Shown one piece after another: positions 52,501-62,630 of a stretch of DNA of 64,000 bases; positions within the stretch are counted from its first letter, which is position 1; every line of letters starts with the position of its first letter. Both the position numbers and the translations under genes were made by a program. The notes below the pieces were generated by a model. It had not been told where the DNA came from, did no database searches, and worked only from the letters and a program-made list of their open reading frames with translations. Source of the DNA: Sipunculus nudus (lineage: Eukaryota > Annelida > Sipuncula > Golfingiida > Sipunculidae); NCBI GenBank assembly GCA_026874595.1, contig CM049309.1, positions 16,880,576-16,944,575 of the forward strand. The letters are read 5' to 3'.

Positions 52501-53610
52501 CCACAGTGGTGACGTTAATTAAACGCGTGACGTCTGCGGCTTATTTGCATCTCCCTCGACGACCTACTTTTGGTTTTTATTTCAAAGGAAACTTTAATAT
52601 TGTTAACTGATTAAGAAATTTACACTTGGGAACGGCAACCTGTCTGATATGAAAGATGTGGGACATCATAAAATTGTTTCTTGACTATCCTTAATAGTGG
52701 TCTGATAGGTATGTCAACGCATGCGCATATTCAACCGTCGTTTAGTTGATGGTGTTTAATTTATTGTTTACAAGAGAGCATAAAAAGCAGTATTTAAAAC
52801 GTATTTGGTTTAGAATATGACCAAAGGCTTAAGTAGTATTTCTCAAGTCAACATGTCATGAAATAGACCGTTTTCAGATGATTTCATTTGATTCATGGGG
52901 AATGAGTTTTCTATTTTTATAAAATTGGTACAGTCACTAGATTTTCAATGTCTTTTTTTTACTTTTCACTGTGAAATATGCTGTGACAATATAAAAATAT
53001 CAGTTACTGTGAAAAAGTGCTCACGTCCAAAGCCGGCGGGGAGGGGGTTTTGGACTTGCAATCCTAACAGATGTTATCCTTGACGAATTGTTTATTTTTC
53101 AACAGATTTTCTCTGATTTCTGGCTATTATTTCTGATTTCTGATCCGAGGTTTCTCCGTTCTTCGATCCCCTTAATGACAGCAAGAAACTTAGCAAACAA
53201 GTCCTCGTTTTAAAAGAAAGGCGGAAAATAAGTTGTAGTTTTGTTGCGGTTTTTACTGTTATGCTCCGTTCTATGGCGGGCCATGCATCGCCTCGTCCAA
53301 GTCTTCAACCCAAACCACTAGCATTGCACCGTTCCGCCAGATTTAGTTTCTACTCAAAGCGAACGTCTTCCGGTTAGGCACTATGGGACAAAAATGTCAA
53401 ACTTTAAAATAAAAAAAAATTGTTACAAGTCAAGGAACCACCTTCTGTTTACATTGCACGTGCGTATGCTTACAAAATATTACTTATTCCATAAGTCCTT
53501 TACACAAAAACACCCGTGTTAATGTAATATAACTTCAAACAGTTCTTATCCAACATTAGACGAACTACATTACCCTCTTCACCACATTTAAACCTATGCC
53601 TCTGGTGTAT
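49532..53610. other. Long second intron, first part
   Basis: AT-rich, no exon found. A G run (51393-51410) followed by (GA)n and a C run (51562-51578) sit about 150 bp apart and are complementary. The overlapping minus-strand ORFs there are Pro-rich readings of the runs. Confidence 0.5.
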
Positions 53611-53729
53611 TTAGAAGCCCCGGTGCATTGTGGGTCGCAGAGTTTGAAGCCCACAATCCCTAACCAGCAGATCGAGTCCTAATCTTGTGAGTCCGATTCT
53701 GCGCAGCGTGCTTGCACTGCCCCACCCCA
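53611..53729 (-). repeat. Dispersed repeat, inverted copy of 6865-6957
   Basis: The reverse complement carries GCGCAGAATCGGACTCACAAG, CTGCTGGTTAGGG and TTCAAACTCT in order, as at 6.9 kb. Confidence 0.65.
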
Positions 53730-54889
53730 TCAACAAAACATGTTGTATGGTTTTGACATCTGGATGCACATGTTATGGCTTGTATACAGGTCTATGTTAG
53801 TGTGCCAGGAGTGTTTACCTCCCAGCATGTCTATTTGGGTTCTGACTTGGCTCACTGTAGAAGTATCTCTGCCAAACACCTCGCTGTGACGTCAGAGCTT
53901 TTTCGCATTCAATATTGCTCGGCCAATTTCACTGACCGATGATCATGCAAGTCGTGACCGATATTTGTACTTGTGTCTGTTCCATATGCAATGTTATCAT
54001 TTAATACAATTTAATCAACAATACAGGACATGTTGTTGTCCTGTTTATGCAGTCCAAGGTAACGTTGGGTTTGTTCATAACTTTGTGTAAGGCTCAATTG
54101 TGACGTATATAGTATTAGTTTGTTGTGTGCGCGATATAATTGTGTTCAAGATATAATTCTTTTACAAGATACTGCATAAAATCATGCAGACCTTGATGTT
54201 CGTTTGTAGTTCATTATATCACTGTAAGATACAGCTGTTTATTTGTGTAAGTGAAGGTCGGCATTTGTTGGTATAGATCCTAAGTAAACTTACAGGTATG
54301 AGGATAGTGCCGTAAGGTTTGGATGACCGAAATGAAATTCACAAAAGATCAGTAATACTGTTTTACGATCATGATTACAAATGCCCTACATCAATTGAAT
54401 GAGTAATGATCTCCTGATCGCCTGATGTATATAACATGAAAAAAGACGCGGAGTGGGAACTCTGTGTGCAGGTGTGGTTATAATATTCCGTGTATACACC
54501 AGGCATGATACAAGCTTATATTACACCGTTTTCCGCCTACTTGAGATGCGCAAAACACCTGCTTTCGAGAGAAGCATGAGGGCGATATGTCTCACCTAGA
54601 AAGTACCAGGTAAGACTGATCCAGGGTTGTAAACATATATCTAATAATCGATAAATTGAATCGAAGGCAATCATTAATCAATTATCGAATCGGAAATGCA
54701 ATGATCAATTTATTTCAGGTATTACATTTGCAGTCATGTTCCGACATTAAATTCTGTAGCTCCCACTTAAGTACAAATAAACGATATATGTACGGTATAG
54801 TATGTAGTATGCCTTAACTGTTAATTAACAAAGAATATCAACCCTCATCCCTCACTTGATGTTACAAAGTAAGGTAAGAATACTGTGAA
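53730..54889. other. Intronic sequence, nothing recognised
   Basis: A CRE-like TGACGTCA lies near 53886-53893. No exon or named repeat. Confidence 0.45.
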
Positions 54890-55040
54890 ACTTCTGTATT
54901 TAGACCACCCGTGGAACTAGCCCACAGTGGTCATAATACGCAGGTCGTCTTATAAGACAGGTCAGTTATTACCAATGTGGATGCTTTCGTTTCACCCAAT
55001 TTTGGTAATGGATTTAGATAAACAGGTGCATGTCTTATTA
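54890..55040 (+). repeat. Dispersed repeat, inverted copy of 7480-7625
   Basis: Shared ordered words include GTGGTC, CAGGT.GTCTTAT, GACAGGTCAG, CCAATGTGGATG and CTTTCGTTTCAC. Confidence 0.6.
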
Positions 55041-55353
55041 GTAAGGTGGTCTTTCAGACAGGTTTGCGCTGTATTTAAATATCACTTGATGATATGAGAT
55101 CAGCTTTTATATATGTTCCACCAAAGTAGTTCGAATTCCTATTTGTGGTTGTGTTTTTATCGAGAAATAGACGAAACTGCACTATTTCTGAGTATAAAGT
55201 AGTGCCTTACGTAGGGAGATATCATGTTTCACTCAAGAGGCGTAATATGCACGGTTTCTTCCCATTTCCCTCTGAAATAGGGATTCGAACGACTGTGGTT
55301 CCACAAAAAAATAACAATATACGACTCCATGACTGATATCACACTAGAACAAA

Positions 55354-55940
55354 CAGGGGCGGATCCAGATATTTGGAAAAGGGTAAAGAAAAATTTGGTA
55401 ATGCAGCCAAAATGGTCCATTTTTTTTTTGGATTTTAAAAACAATTTATATTGTTTGATAACTGACCTGCTGCACCTACCTGCATATAAGGATCGAGTTT
55501 ATCAATTGCATACTATTTGCATACTTATACGCTGACGGGCAGGGGCGGAAACATGATCTTATAAAACAGGGGGGGGGGGGGGGTTGGTCACAAAAGCGTA
55601 TCCGGCCTGGTCCCCCCCCCCCCCCCACCCATCCCCCGTTCTAGACCTGGGGACCTTTATTTTAATTTTCGAGTCCTCCTGGGTTATTGGATCCTTCTTT
55701 CCCTAATTCCTGTATCCAACCCTGGCTCAGCACCCAGCACAGCTAAACAGTGTTCCGGGACCGCTTTAGTAGACTTTATACATAAAGCTCGCGTGCAGAA
55801 GTATAAAGAAGTAAACAGTGCACAACGCAAATCAGGTGCTGCATTTAGGTATATTGAGCGTACATTATCCTGTTTCTAAGGTTTTATTTAGGTCGAAAAA
55901 TTGGGGCGCGCCCCCTGCAGCCCTGTCTAAATCCGCCCTG
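55354..55940 (+). repeat. hAT-like repeat remnants with CAGGGGCGG ends and poly-G/poly-C arms
   Basis: CAGGGGCGGATCCAGATATT starts at 55354 and CAGGGGCGGAAACATG at 55540. The inverted end CAGGGCGGATTTAGACAGGG faces them at 55940. Between lie a G run (55569-55583) and a C run (55612-55626) only 28 bases apart. Flanking 8-mers do not match, so the ends may belong to nested or separate insertions. Confidence 0.4.
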
Positions 55941-56033
55941 ATGGATGATTGAAATAATGCATGGTAGCACTCCCTGCTCTGCTGGGAAACACCGCAAAGA
56001 CGGAGGCCTCCTTTAGATTGTTATACGCATCAC

Positions 56034-56060
<27 letters not shown>
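56034..56060. repeat. Poly-A run
   Basis: About 28 consecutive A. The minus-strand ORFs reading Phe runs here are artefacts. Confidence 0.95.
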
Positions 56061-56065
<5 letters not shown>

Positions 56066-56367
56066 TTATTAACCGGTCGAGACAAATACCTAGAATTCTT
56101 CCAGGACGGAGGTGAATAGTGCACACGAAGCCGAAAAGTTTAATTATCATTATATGACATCTTTTGGAATGGAATTTTTCATTGTATATACACATAATAG
56201 CACTTAGATAGAGTTCTAGCTAGTAACAATAACACCTGTTCATTGCCCATAGCATAAACCAGCCTCTGTCTTTGCATGCTACAAAATATGTATTACAACA
56301 ATACATATTCTATAAATCCGTGCTAAATATATACACGAGTGAAGTTCATTATTTCGTTATAACAAGA

Positions 56368-56528
56368 TGACGTCAGAGCCTCCGCATCGTTTATGTCTTC
56401 ACCTGCCTCGGCCGTGAATACGTCATTGTTTTGTATCGATCGATTATCACCAGTCCTTGCGTGCATCTAAACGTCATCAGTTCGGAAACAGGCCTACGTC
56501 ACACCATTACTGAAGTCTACTGACGTCA
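56368..56528. promoter_or_regulatory. Cluster of five CRE-like sites
   Basis: Within 161 bp lie TGACGTCA (56368-56375), TACGTCAT (56419-56426), AACGTCAT (56470-56477), TACGTCAC (56495-56502) and TGACGTCA (56521-56528). The block is GC-richer than the surrounding intron. CREB/ATF-type bZIP factors bind this motif. Density well above the rest of the window suggests an intronic enhancer or alternative promoter of the membrane-protein gene. Binding is inferred only. Confidence 0.5.
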
Positions 56529-58439
56529 CTTCCGCTCCCCTTACCATTTGGTAACCTCCGCTTTCTCCCATTCAATAACAGGTCCTCGAAGCACTTACTA
56601 TCAAGTGTTCTATTTTTAATTTAGAGGAAAGAAACATTTGCCATGGTCCTTAATCGATAAAGCTAAAACAGCTGTAAAACTTAAAGAGTTGTATATGCCA
56701 AAGTATCATAGGGTGTCTTTTTGGAGACAGCCAGGAATCCGCGGGGTAGTTTCAAAATCATTGTATATACTGGTCATTCTGCCATCGACCAAAATTTAGC
56801 TGATCAAAAGTATGCATATAGGGTGTTTCCTTGAACAACTAATGTTTTCCTAAAAAGCCCACGTGATTGAATTTGTGGATTATAAATATCAATATAGCTT
56901 TTCGCTGGTAATCTTGGCCACAGCATCAGGGGGTTTCAGTTTATTTCCTTTCTTGCAAGGAAAACGTTCTATAAAATTAAAATATGGAATATGGAGTTGT
57001 GCAAAATTATAAATATATGATCAATAATAAAATGAGAAAATACAGGTCAATATTCACCAACATAATAAGAACTATTCTTAACAGAAATTAAATAGAGTTT
57101 ATATAAATGAATAAAGAAAACATGGAAAAGGTAAATGAATAGCTGTTTTAATCGTTAATTAGCTGGCCAAAGGTAACATGAACAGAAAATGTATATAACT
57201 AAATATGTTGTAGTATGAGCCTGCATAGACACCTCCGCCAGGATTTCTAGTCCATCTCTCTTGTGTTCTTCAACACAGTGTCATGATTGACCACCACGGG
57301 GTTCACAAGTAAACTGTACAAATAAGGCGGCTCCTAGTTCCAAAGACTGCCTCTGGCTCCCGCTGGGACAATAAAGACGCCCCAGGTCAGAATGTACTTA
57401 ATATAAGAGTTAAGTTGCAATAACCTTCGCCTTGGAAAGGAAGTATAACATTGTTGATAGGAAATTGCCAGCAGGCAGACCCTAAAATTTTAGCCCCAAA
57501 CTAATAGATATTTTAACATTGGTTTATTCGTTACATTCACGATCATTTTCTACCTGTTCACTCTTTTCTGCTTGAAGAGCTCAATGATGGGTCTTTAATA
57601 TAATGAAAAGTGGCTGAACTATTTTAATATAAATAGTTAATATAACAACACACCTGTAACAGGTGAACATTTTGTTGCATACGTCATGAAATGAAAAACA
57701 TTCCTATAGATAATTTGTGAATTATTTTTAATTTGTGAATTAAGTTCATTGTTTGTCATACGTTATATTAATATAATGAAACTGTGTTTGTTGATGCTCT
57801 GGGAACCGAAGTTCTTGTCTGACCCTAATAAGAGTTTAAGATGTCTGACTTAAAGAGTTTAAGAAAATGTAAAGATGTAAAGAAAACAAAAATGTAAACA
57901 TATACAGATATTTTCTATGGCTTTGATTCAGGTAACAAACTGCTTTCTGCTTTCTTGGTACACAATCGTATTTGTCGACAGAGGGCGCTGCGTTAACCAC
58001 TCCGAAAAATAATTTTAAATGTATCTGGATTTATGGAGAAATATGGAAAAATTGCCCCCTTAGGACACATTTTAGCATCCTTCTTGACAGTTCAAGAACT
58101 AAAGCGTGTTTATCTGAGACGTACATTGCACCAGAGGAGTAACGTGACTAATGTACAGTGTAACCACCAATATAGATGCGAGCTGTAACTTAAATAAAGA
58201 AATATGATAAAACGACTGAGTAAAAATTGAGTTGAAGAGAACGGTAAGAAAGACGGAGCTCATCGTCGCGTGCACAGATAGATCACTTGGAGAAGATAAG
58301 TCAAGTGGAAAACGACGAAGCAGCTAAAGGACGTTGGCCTACTGACTTCCGGCACCTTTACACGAGAGGCTAGACTTCACCATTGATCCACGCTGAGTTT
58401 CGAAACATACAAACAAAAAGTGTGATTGAATTCCGTTGG
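56529..58439. other. AT-rich intronic sequence
   Basis: No exon seen. A partial CTCF-like word (GACAGAGGGCGCTG) lies near 57977-57990. Confidence 0.45.
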
Positions 58440-58844
58440 CTACCAGCCAAACACCGTGTGGCTTTTACCATTGGGGTATTTGGTTTGAATTGTGGGTTGG
58501 TGTTGACGCCAGAGTTCGATCAAACTCGCAGTGTCGGGTAGCGCCATCATATACTTGATGCTTCTGCGAGTCAGCCAGCCAAGGTCAGGCAGACCGGCAG
58601 CAATGGCAGGATCGTTATCGATGCACTGAGTGACCCGAGGATGATGTAACCGAGGCTTTTGTTGAAATAAGAGTCCAAGACTCTCCAATGTTCCGGGTGC
58701 TCTTGTGTGGTGTTTGATTTTGTGATTTAAAACATAAGAGCCAGCTCGCGGCTGGATTTTCAGCGCGTCACGTGGCTGTTCTTCTGAAATCCTCAAAAGC
58801 GCTAAAAAACGTAGAAACTTGTTACAGAACCCGGAAGTTCCCAT
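58440..58844 (-). other. 134-codon ORF in a GC-richer island, unassigned
   Basis: One of the longest ORFs in the window and the longest on the minus strand without a homopolymer. The peptide has mixed, protein-like composition with several His, Pro and Arg and an Ile-Glu-Leu-Trp-Arg-Gln-His segment near the C-terminus. No signal peptide, helix or domain is recognised. There is no splice-site evidence. It could be a nested intronic gene fragment, a repeat-derived ORF or chance in a CpG-containing element. Confidence 0.25.
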
Positions 58845-60219
58845 TGACGTTCCTCTAATTCATTTTCTTCAGGAGGTCGCATATTTTCAGAATTTCTCCT
58901 TTACTTATGTCGGTATCCATGGAAACAATGCATCTAAAGGAGTATTATCAAACCGGAGTTTCGTCACCCGGTTTAATGTGTTATCGATTCATGAAAGCGA
59001 ATTTTATGGTCCAAAAGTCAGGACAAATATAGAGGTCAGGGATTCATTTAAATCCTTGATCAGTCTCCATGATTTCAGGGTTTCTTGCATTAAATATTAA
59101 CTTCAGAGTCACCGCTTCAAAGGCGTCTGCAATGGTGTAGCTGATTAAAGATCTATAAGGATTCATAAAATAAACTCATCAGAATTCAAATCAGAACTTA
59201 AATACCCTAGTCATGTAAATGTAGTATTAACATTCGCCGAGACGTGATATTTAAGGAAACAATGTTAGCTGCAAGGGCACTTTCAAGTAAATTTTCCTGA
59301 GACTCGTTCTTTTCAACCTATGCCTTTATTCAAGTTTTATAAGAAACATAGTGTTTCTTGTGTGTTCGGCAATATATGTCTGTTGTTTTGTTGTTTTTCA
59401 TGTGTTTATGCTTGTTTGCCTGTGTACAAAATCGGGTCCGTGGGACAGAAGTCCCTCGAAACCCCTCGATTGTAAATTAATGAAACTTATTTTGATTATA
59501 ATATGATATTTTAAAAAAATGGATATTTTATTTTTTTTTTAAATGATACACGATTTTAAGCAACCATTAATAGTAAACCACTATTTATTGGGCTAATACC
59601 GAATTGCATGACAATATCTAAACATCTATTTTTCTCTTTGTTCCTTTCTAACTTAAATTTGAATTTTTAAATTTTGATTAAATATAAAACATAAAAGAAA
59701 CAGTGGCATCATACAAAGAAAACACATACTAGTATACTAAACATGTATTGAGAGAGTCCCACGTTGTTGTATTGAGTGCTATACAATACACTGGTTTACA
59801 CGTGCACAGTCAGTAGAAAATCATCTGACGGGCTGCAGTCATGGCTTAATGTTACTTTCACATGCAACGGGCAGGAGATGAGGTCCCTCGTTTGTTACCG
59901 CGAGTTATCGTGAGAACTGGCCGCGTCCTATTTTTATTACCCATTTTGCATTTTACAGAATCCATCAGGTGTTAGACGATCCAGATTAGGACACCCCGAA
60001 CATAAAATACTACATAGTACATGCATCAAACCTAGAAAAAAATATGCAAGATTTCAATGGTTTAGCGTACGTCCTTTACATGCTTATATTGTGATATATA
60101 AAGTATATATAAAGTATCGTGTATCGCTGTGATGCCTCATCACGCGCTCTTCCCTCAAAGTTAAAATTTAAATTTTTTTGTTTTTACATGTAAACTCCTC
60201 ATTCACCCTAACAATACCG

Positions 60220-60262
<43 letters not shown>

Positions 60263-60413
60263 GGAGGGAGAATAAATGTTACAATGAATCGGTGAATTGA
60301 GTTGGGCAAAACGGGAAAATTTCATAATAATTGGACATTCACGTTAAATTTTCATTCCAATATTTTTTTTATATTAGCATTGCAGCTAAAATATTTTATA
60401 ATACATGCATTTA
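58845..60413. other. AT-rich intronic sequence with short tracts
   Basis: (TA)n lies at 60220-60242 and passes directly into (GA)n to about 60270. No exon. Confidence 0.5.
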
Positions 60414-60750
60414 GGCCAAAATAAAAAAGGTATGGTTCTCAGGCACAAGTTTTTCAGAAATTAGTGCGGGCGGGTGGCTTTTTTATTTTTAATTTTGGTA
60501 TGTTTCGATTAAATATGCCAAAGATAAGGGAAAAGCATGATAATAACAGATTTATTATGCTAAACAAGTAAAAGCACTATATAACAAAGGAAATGTATGA
60601 TTCGATCTTCGCATAAGAAATGTCCGAGCGGCTGCAGCTCAACATTGTTAAGTTTCTATTGAAAATCAAAATAAAAATCTTTGATGCGATGGTTTAAAGT
60701 TGATGCGGGCGGTGCCTGAGAACCATTCCTTTTATTATTTTTTTTTGGCC
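60414..60750 (+). mobile_element. Non-autonomous inverted-repeat element (MITE-like), copy 2
   Basis: About 337 bp. The left end reads GGCCAAAATAAAAAAGG then TATGGTTCTCAGGCAC; the right end is GTGCCTGAGAACCATTCC then TTTTATTATTTTTTTTTGGCC in parts, its inverted counterpart. The AT-rich interior has no ORF. It sits about 300 bp upstream of the linker exon. Related copies are at 4944-5228 and 3628-3657. Confidence 0.7.
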
Positions 60751-61058
60751 TTACGTATAACATTTTACATATTTGATGTTCAAGGTGACTGTAATGAAAA
60801 TGTCAAAGCAATTAGAAAAATGACTTTTGTCATTTCAATATGATGTATTCGGTGTTTAAAACAGAATAACTTCAGCGCCCAGTATAAGAAAACATGGGCC
60901 ACATACGCACACATGTGGCACATACTAAGAAGCCAGGCGGCGTTAGTGTATCTATTGATTCTAGCCTAACTAAAGAACAGAGGTCAGTGTAATAGATTTT
61001 GGTTAAAAACCCACGTACCACTGACGCCACGCTGACGTCTTTCTTTTCTTATATCCAG

Positions 61059-61244
61059 ACAACAAGCGGTTTTCCAGAGAGACAGTCCAGGGCGAGGCCG
61101 GCGGCAGGGAAGAAAATATGAAAGTTTAGACTCCGTGTTGTGTGTAGAGGCGGGAGGTAGCCCACAGCCAGAGCCCCCAGTAAAAACACCTCGCCCACCA
61201 TCCAGAACACCTACCCGCTCCAGTCGAGGTTCTTTATCCAAAAG
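61059..61244 (+). CDS. Exon of a synaptotagmin-like membrane protein: Pro/Arg/Ser linker, symmetric cassette
   Basis: A 186-nt exon between a pyrimidine-rich CTTATATCCAG acceptor and GTAGGA donor. It is entered and left in phase 2, so it is exactly 62 codons and could be included or skipped freely. The first base completes an Arg codon with the previous exon. It encodes a basic part (S-P-G-R-G-R-R-Q-G-R-K-Y-E-S-L), a middle part with one Cys, and a Pro/Arg/Thr/Ser-rich part (P-P-V-K-T-P-R-P-P-S-R-T-P-T-R-S-S-R). This is a cytosolic, probably disordered linker with many potential phosphorylation sites. In vertebrate Syt7 the linker after the membrane helix is also Gly-Arg/basic and alternatively spliced, which supports, but does not prove, that assignment. 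Confidence 0.75.
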
Positions 61245-62129
61245 GTAGGAATAACGTCACTAGACAGGTCCACACAATCTATCAGGATCTGAAGAAAGAG
61301 TTCAAATTAACCACAGTGCGTGCCGATTATTTTACTAATTATCATTTATAGGTGTGGTACGATAAAATGTGTCTGTAAATGCACGTGAAAGAACAAGATT
61401 GTTCACCGGAAAATACAATCACGTGACTGCAAGAACATTTTTTATATAACATATAATGCCTGACCTTTTGGGCCCTATTTTTTATAGCTTGGTAAGTACA
61501 TTTTAATATGAAACGGTCTAAAATGTGAGTTTCTCATATGCACAAGCTAGCAAGGGCAAGGAGTTTTAGTAACAGAGCCCGATCAAATATATATTTAATA
61601 CGTATTATGCATAATAAGAGTTCCTTTTGAATATATTAATAGCAAATGCATGAGACTTTGCTAATTTAACAGCAGTTTAAGATGATTATTTCGAATTTCA
61701 AATGTTCAAATTCAATATCGGTATATCTTCATTTGGTATACTTCCCTTTAAAAAAATCGTATAATTTCTTAATCCGTTGTAGCCCACTTCACTGTATACA
61801 TGTGTTTATGTGTGTGTGCGTCTGTATATGTCCCTTAGATTTACCAATTATTAGTAAAAATTATAAGTACTCATTAATATGATATAGAATACATTAACGG
61901 AAAATTGTGGGAAAGTCCTTTCCAGGAACACTACAACTGTTTACACAACAGCTGCTACAACGTAATTGTAGATTTAAAACATAGTAGTAATAAAGTGATA
62001 GTTGTATGAATAATTATGATATAAGAAGTAGATGTTGTTTACATTATTGTTTAATAAAGAAGTATACAATTAAAGCTATAATTCGTGTTAAAATATCTGT
62101 TAATGTCAATTGATTTTGACTTTCTGCAG
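61245..62129. other. 885-bp third intron
   Basis: AT-rich with GT-AG ends. It contains a short (TG)n word near 61800-61820 and nothing else recognised. Confidence 0.7.
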
Positions 62130-62203
62130 GTCTGAAAATGATGATGATGAGAGTAACATTGACCTAGTCGTAGCCCGTTACAAAGAGAGCTTAAAAATAC
62201 GTG
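62130..62203 (+). CDS. Exon of a synaptotagmin-like membrane protein: acidic pre-C2 segment
   Basis: A 74-nt exon between GACTTTCTGCAG and GTAAGT, entered in phase 2 and left in phase 1. The first base completes an Arg codon whether joined to 61244 or directly to 49531, since both upstream exons end in AAAAG. It encodes S-E-N-D-D-D-E-S-N-I-D-L-V-V-A-R-Y-K-E-S then L-K-I-R and a split Gly codon. It is acidic and then amphipathic, as expected just before a C2A domain. Further exons must lie beyond 64000; none was found in the remaining 1.8 kb. Confidence 0.75.
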
Positions 62204-62630
62204 GTAAGTGACAATACATATCAATACCAGGTGCCCGGACTTGGGCACACTTGTTTCATTCCCTTTGAAATGCAGAAATAATGTAAGAAACTTCAAAGTG
62301 AACGTTCATCTGCATAATATAGTCATTAATTTTTATACATCCTGCAATATATTAGTGGCAATACATACCACACCCAGTTCCCGGATGTGGATAGACTTGT
62401 TTCAGTCTTTTATTATAAAAAATACATGACATAATCATTAATCTGTATAAATAATGAATTATATTAGTGGCAATGCTTACTCCACCCAATATACCGGATG
62501 TGTAGACTTGTTTCTCCTATTATCAAGAAAAAGCTGAATGGACGGATGAAATTTTATAGTAAACGTCCCCTTACATAATTTAATCATTAGTGCTATGAAT
62601 AATGAACTACAGGCAAGTATGCATAATTTT
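62204..62630 (+). repeat. Tandem repeat of ~115-125 bp beginning at the exon donor, about 3 units
   Basis: Units share GTGGCAATACATACC-like starts, CCCGGATGTGGATAGACTTGTTTC-like cores (in parts) and ATAATCATTAAT...ATAAATAATGAA ends. The first unit starts with the splice donor itself (GTAAGTGACAATACAT), and the later units carry GTGGCAATAC instead, lacking a canonical donor. Confidence 0.7.

Noticed and set aside
61059-61244. Minus-strand 85-codon ORF at 60984-61241
   Set aside because: It is the antisense shadow of the linker exon, which has matching splice sites and phases on the plus strand.
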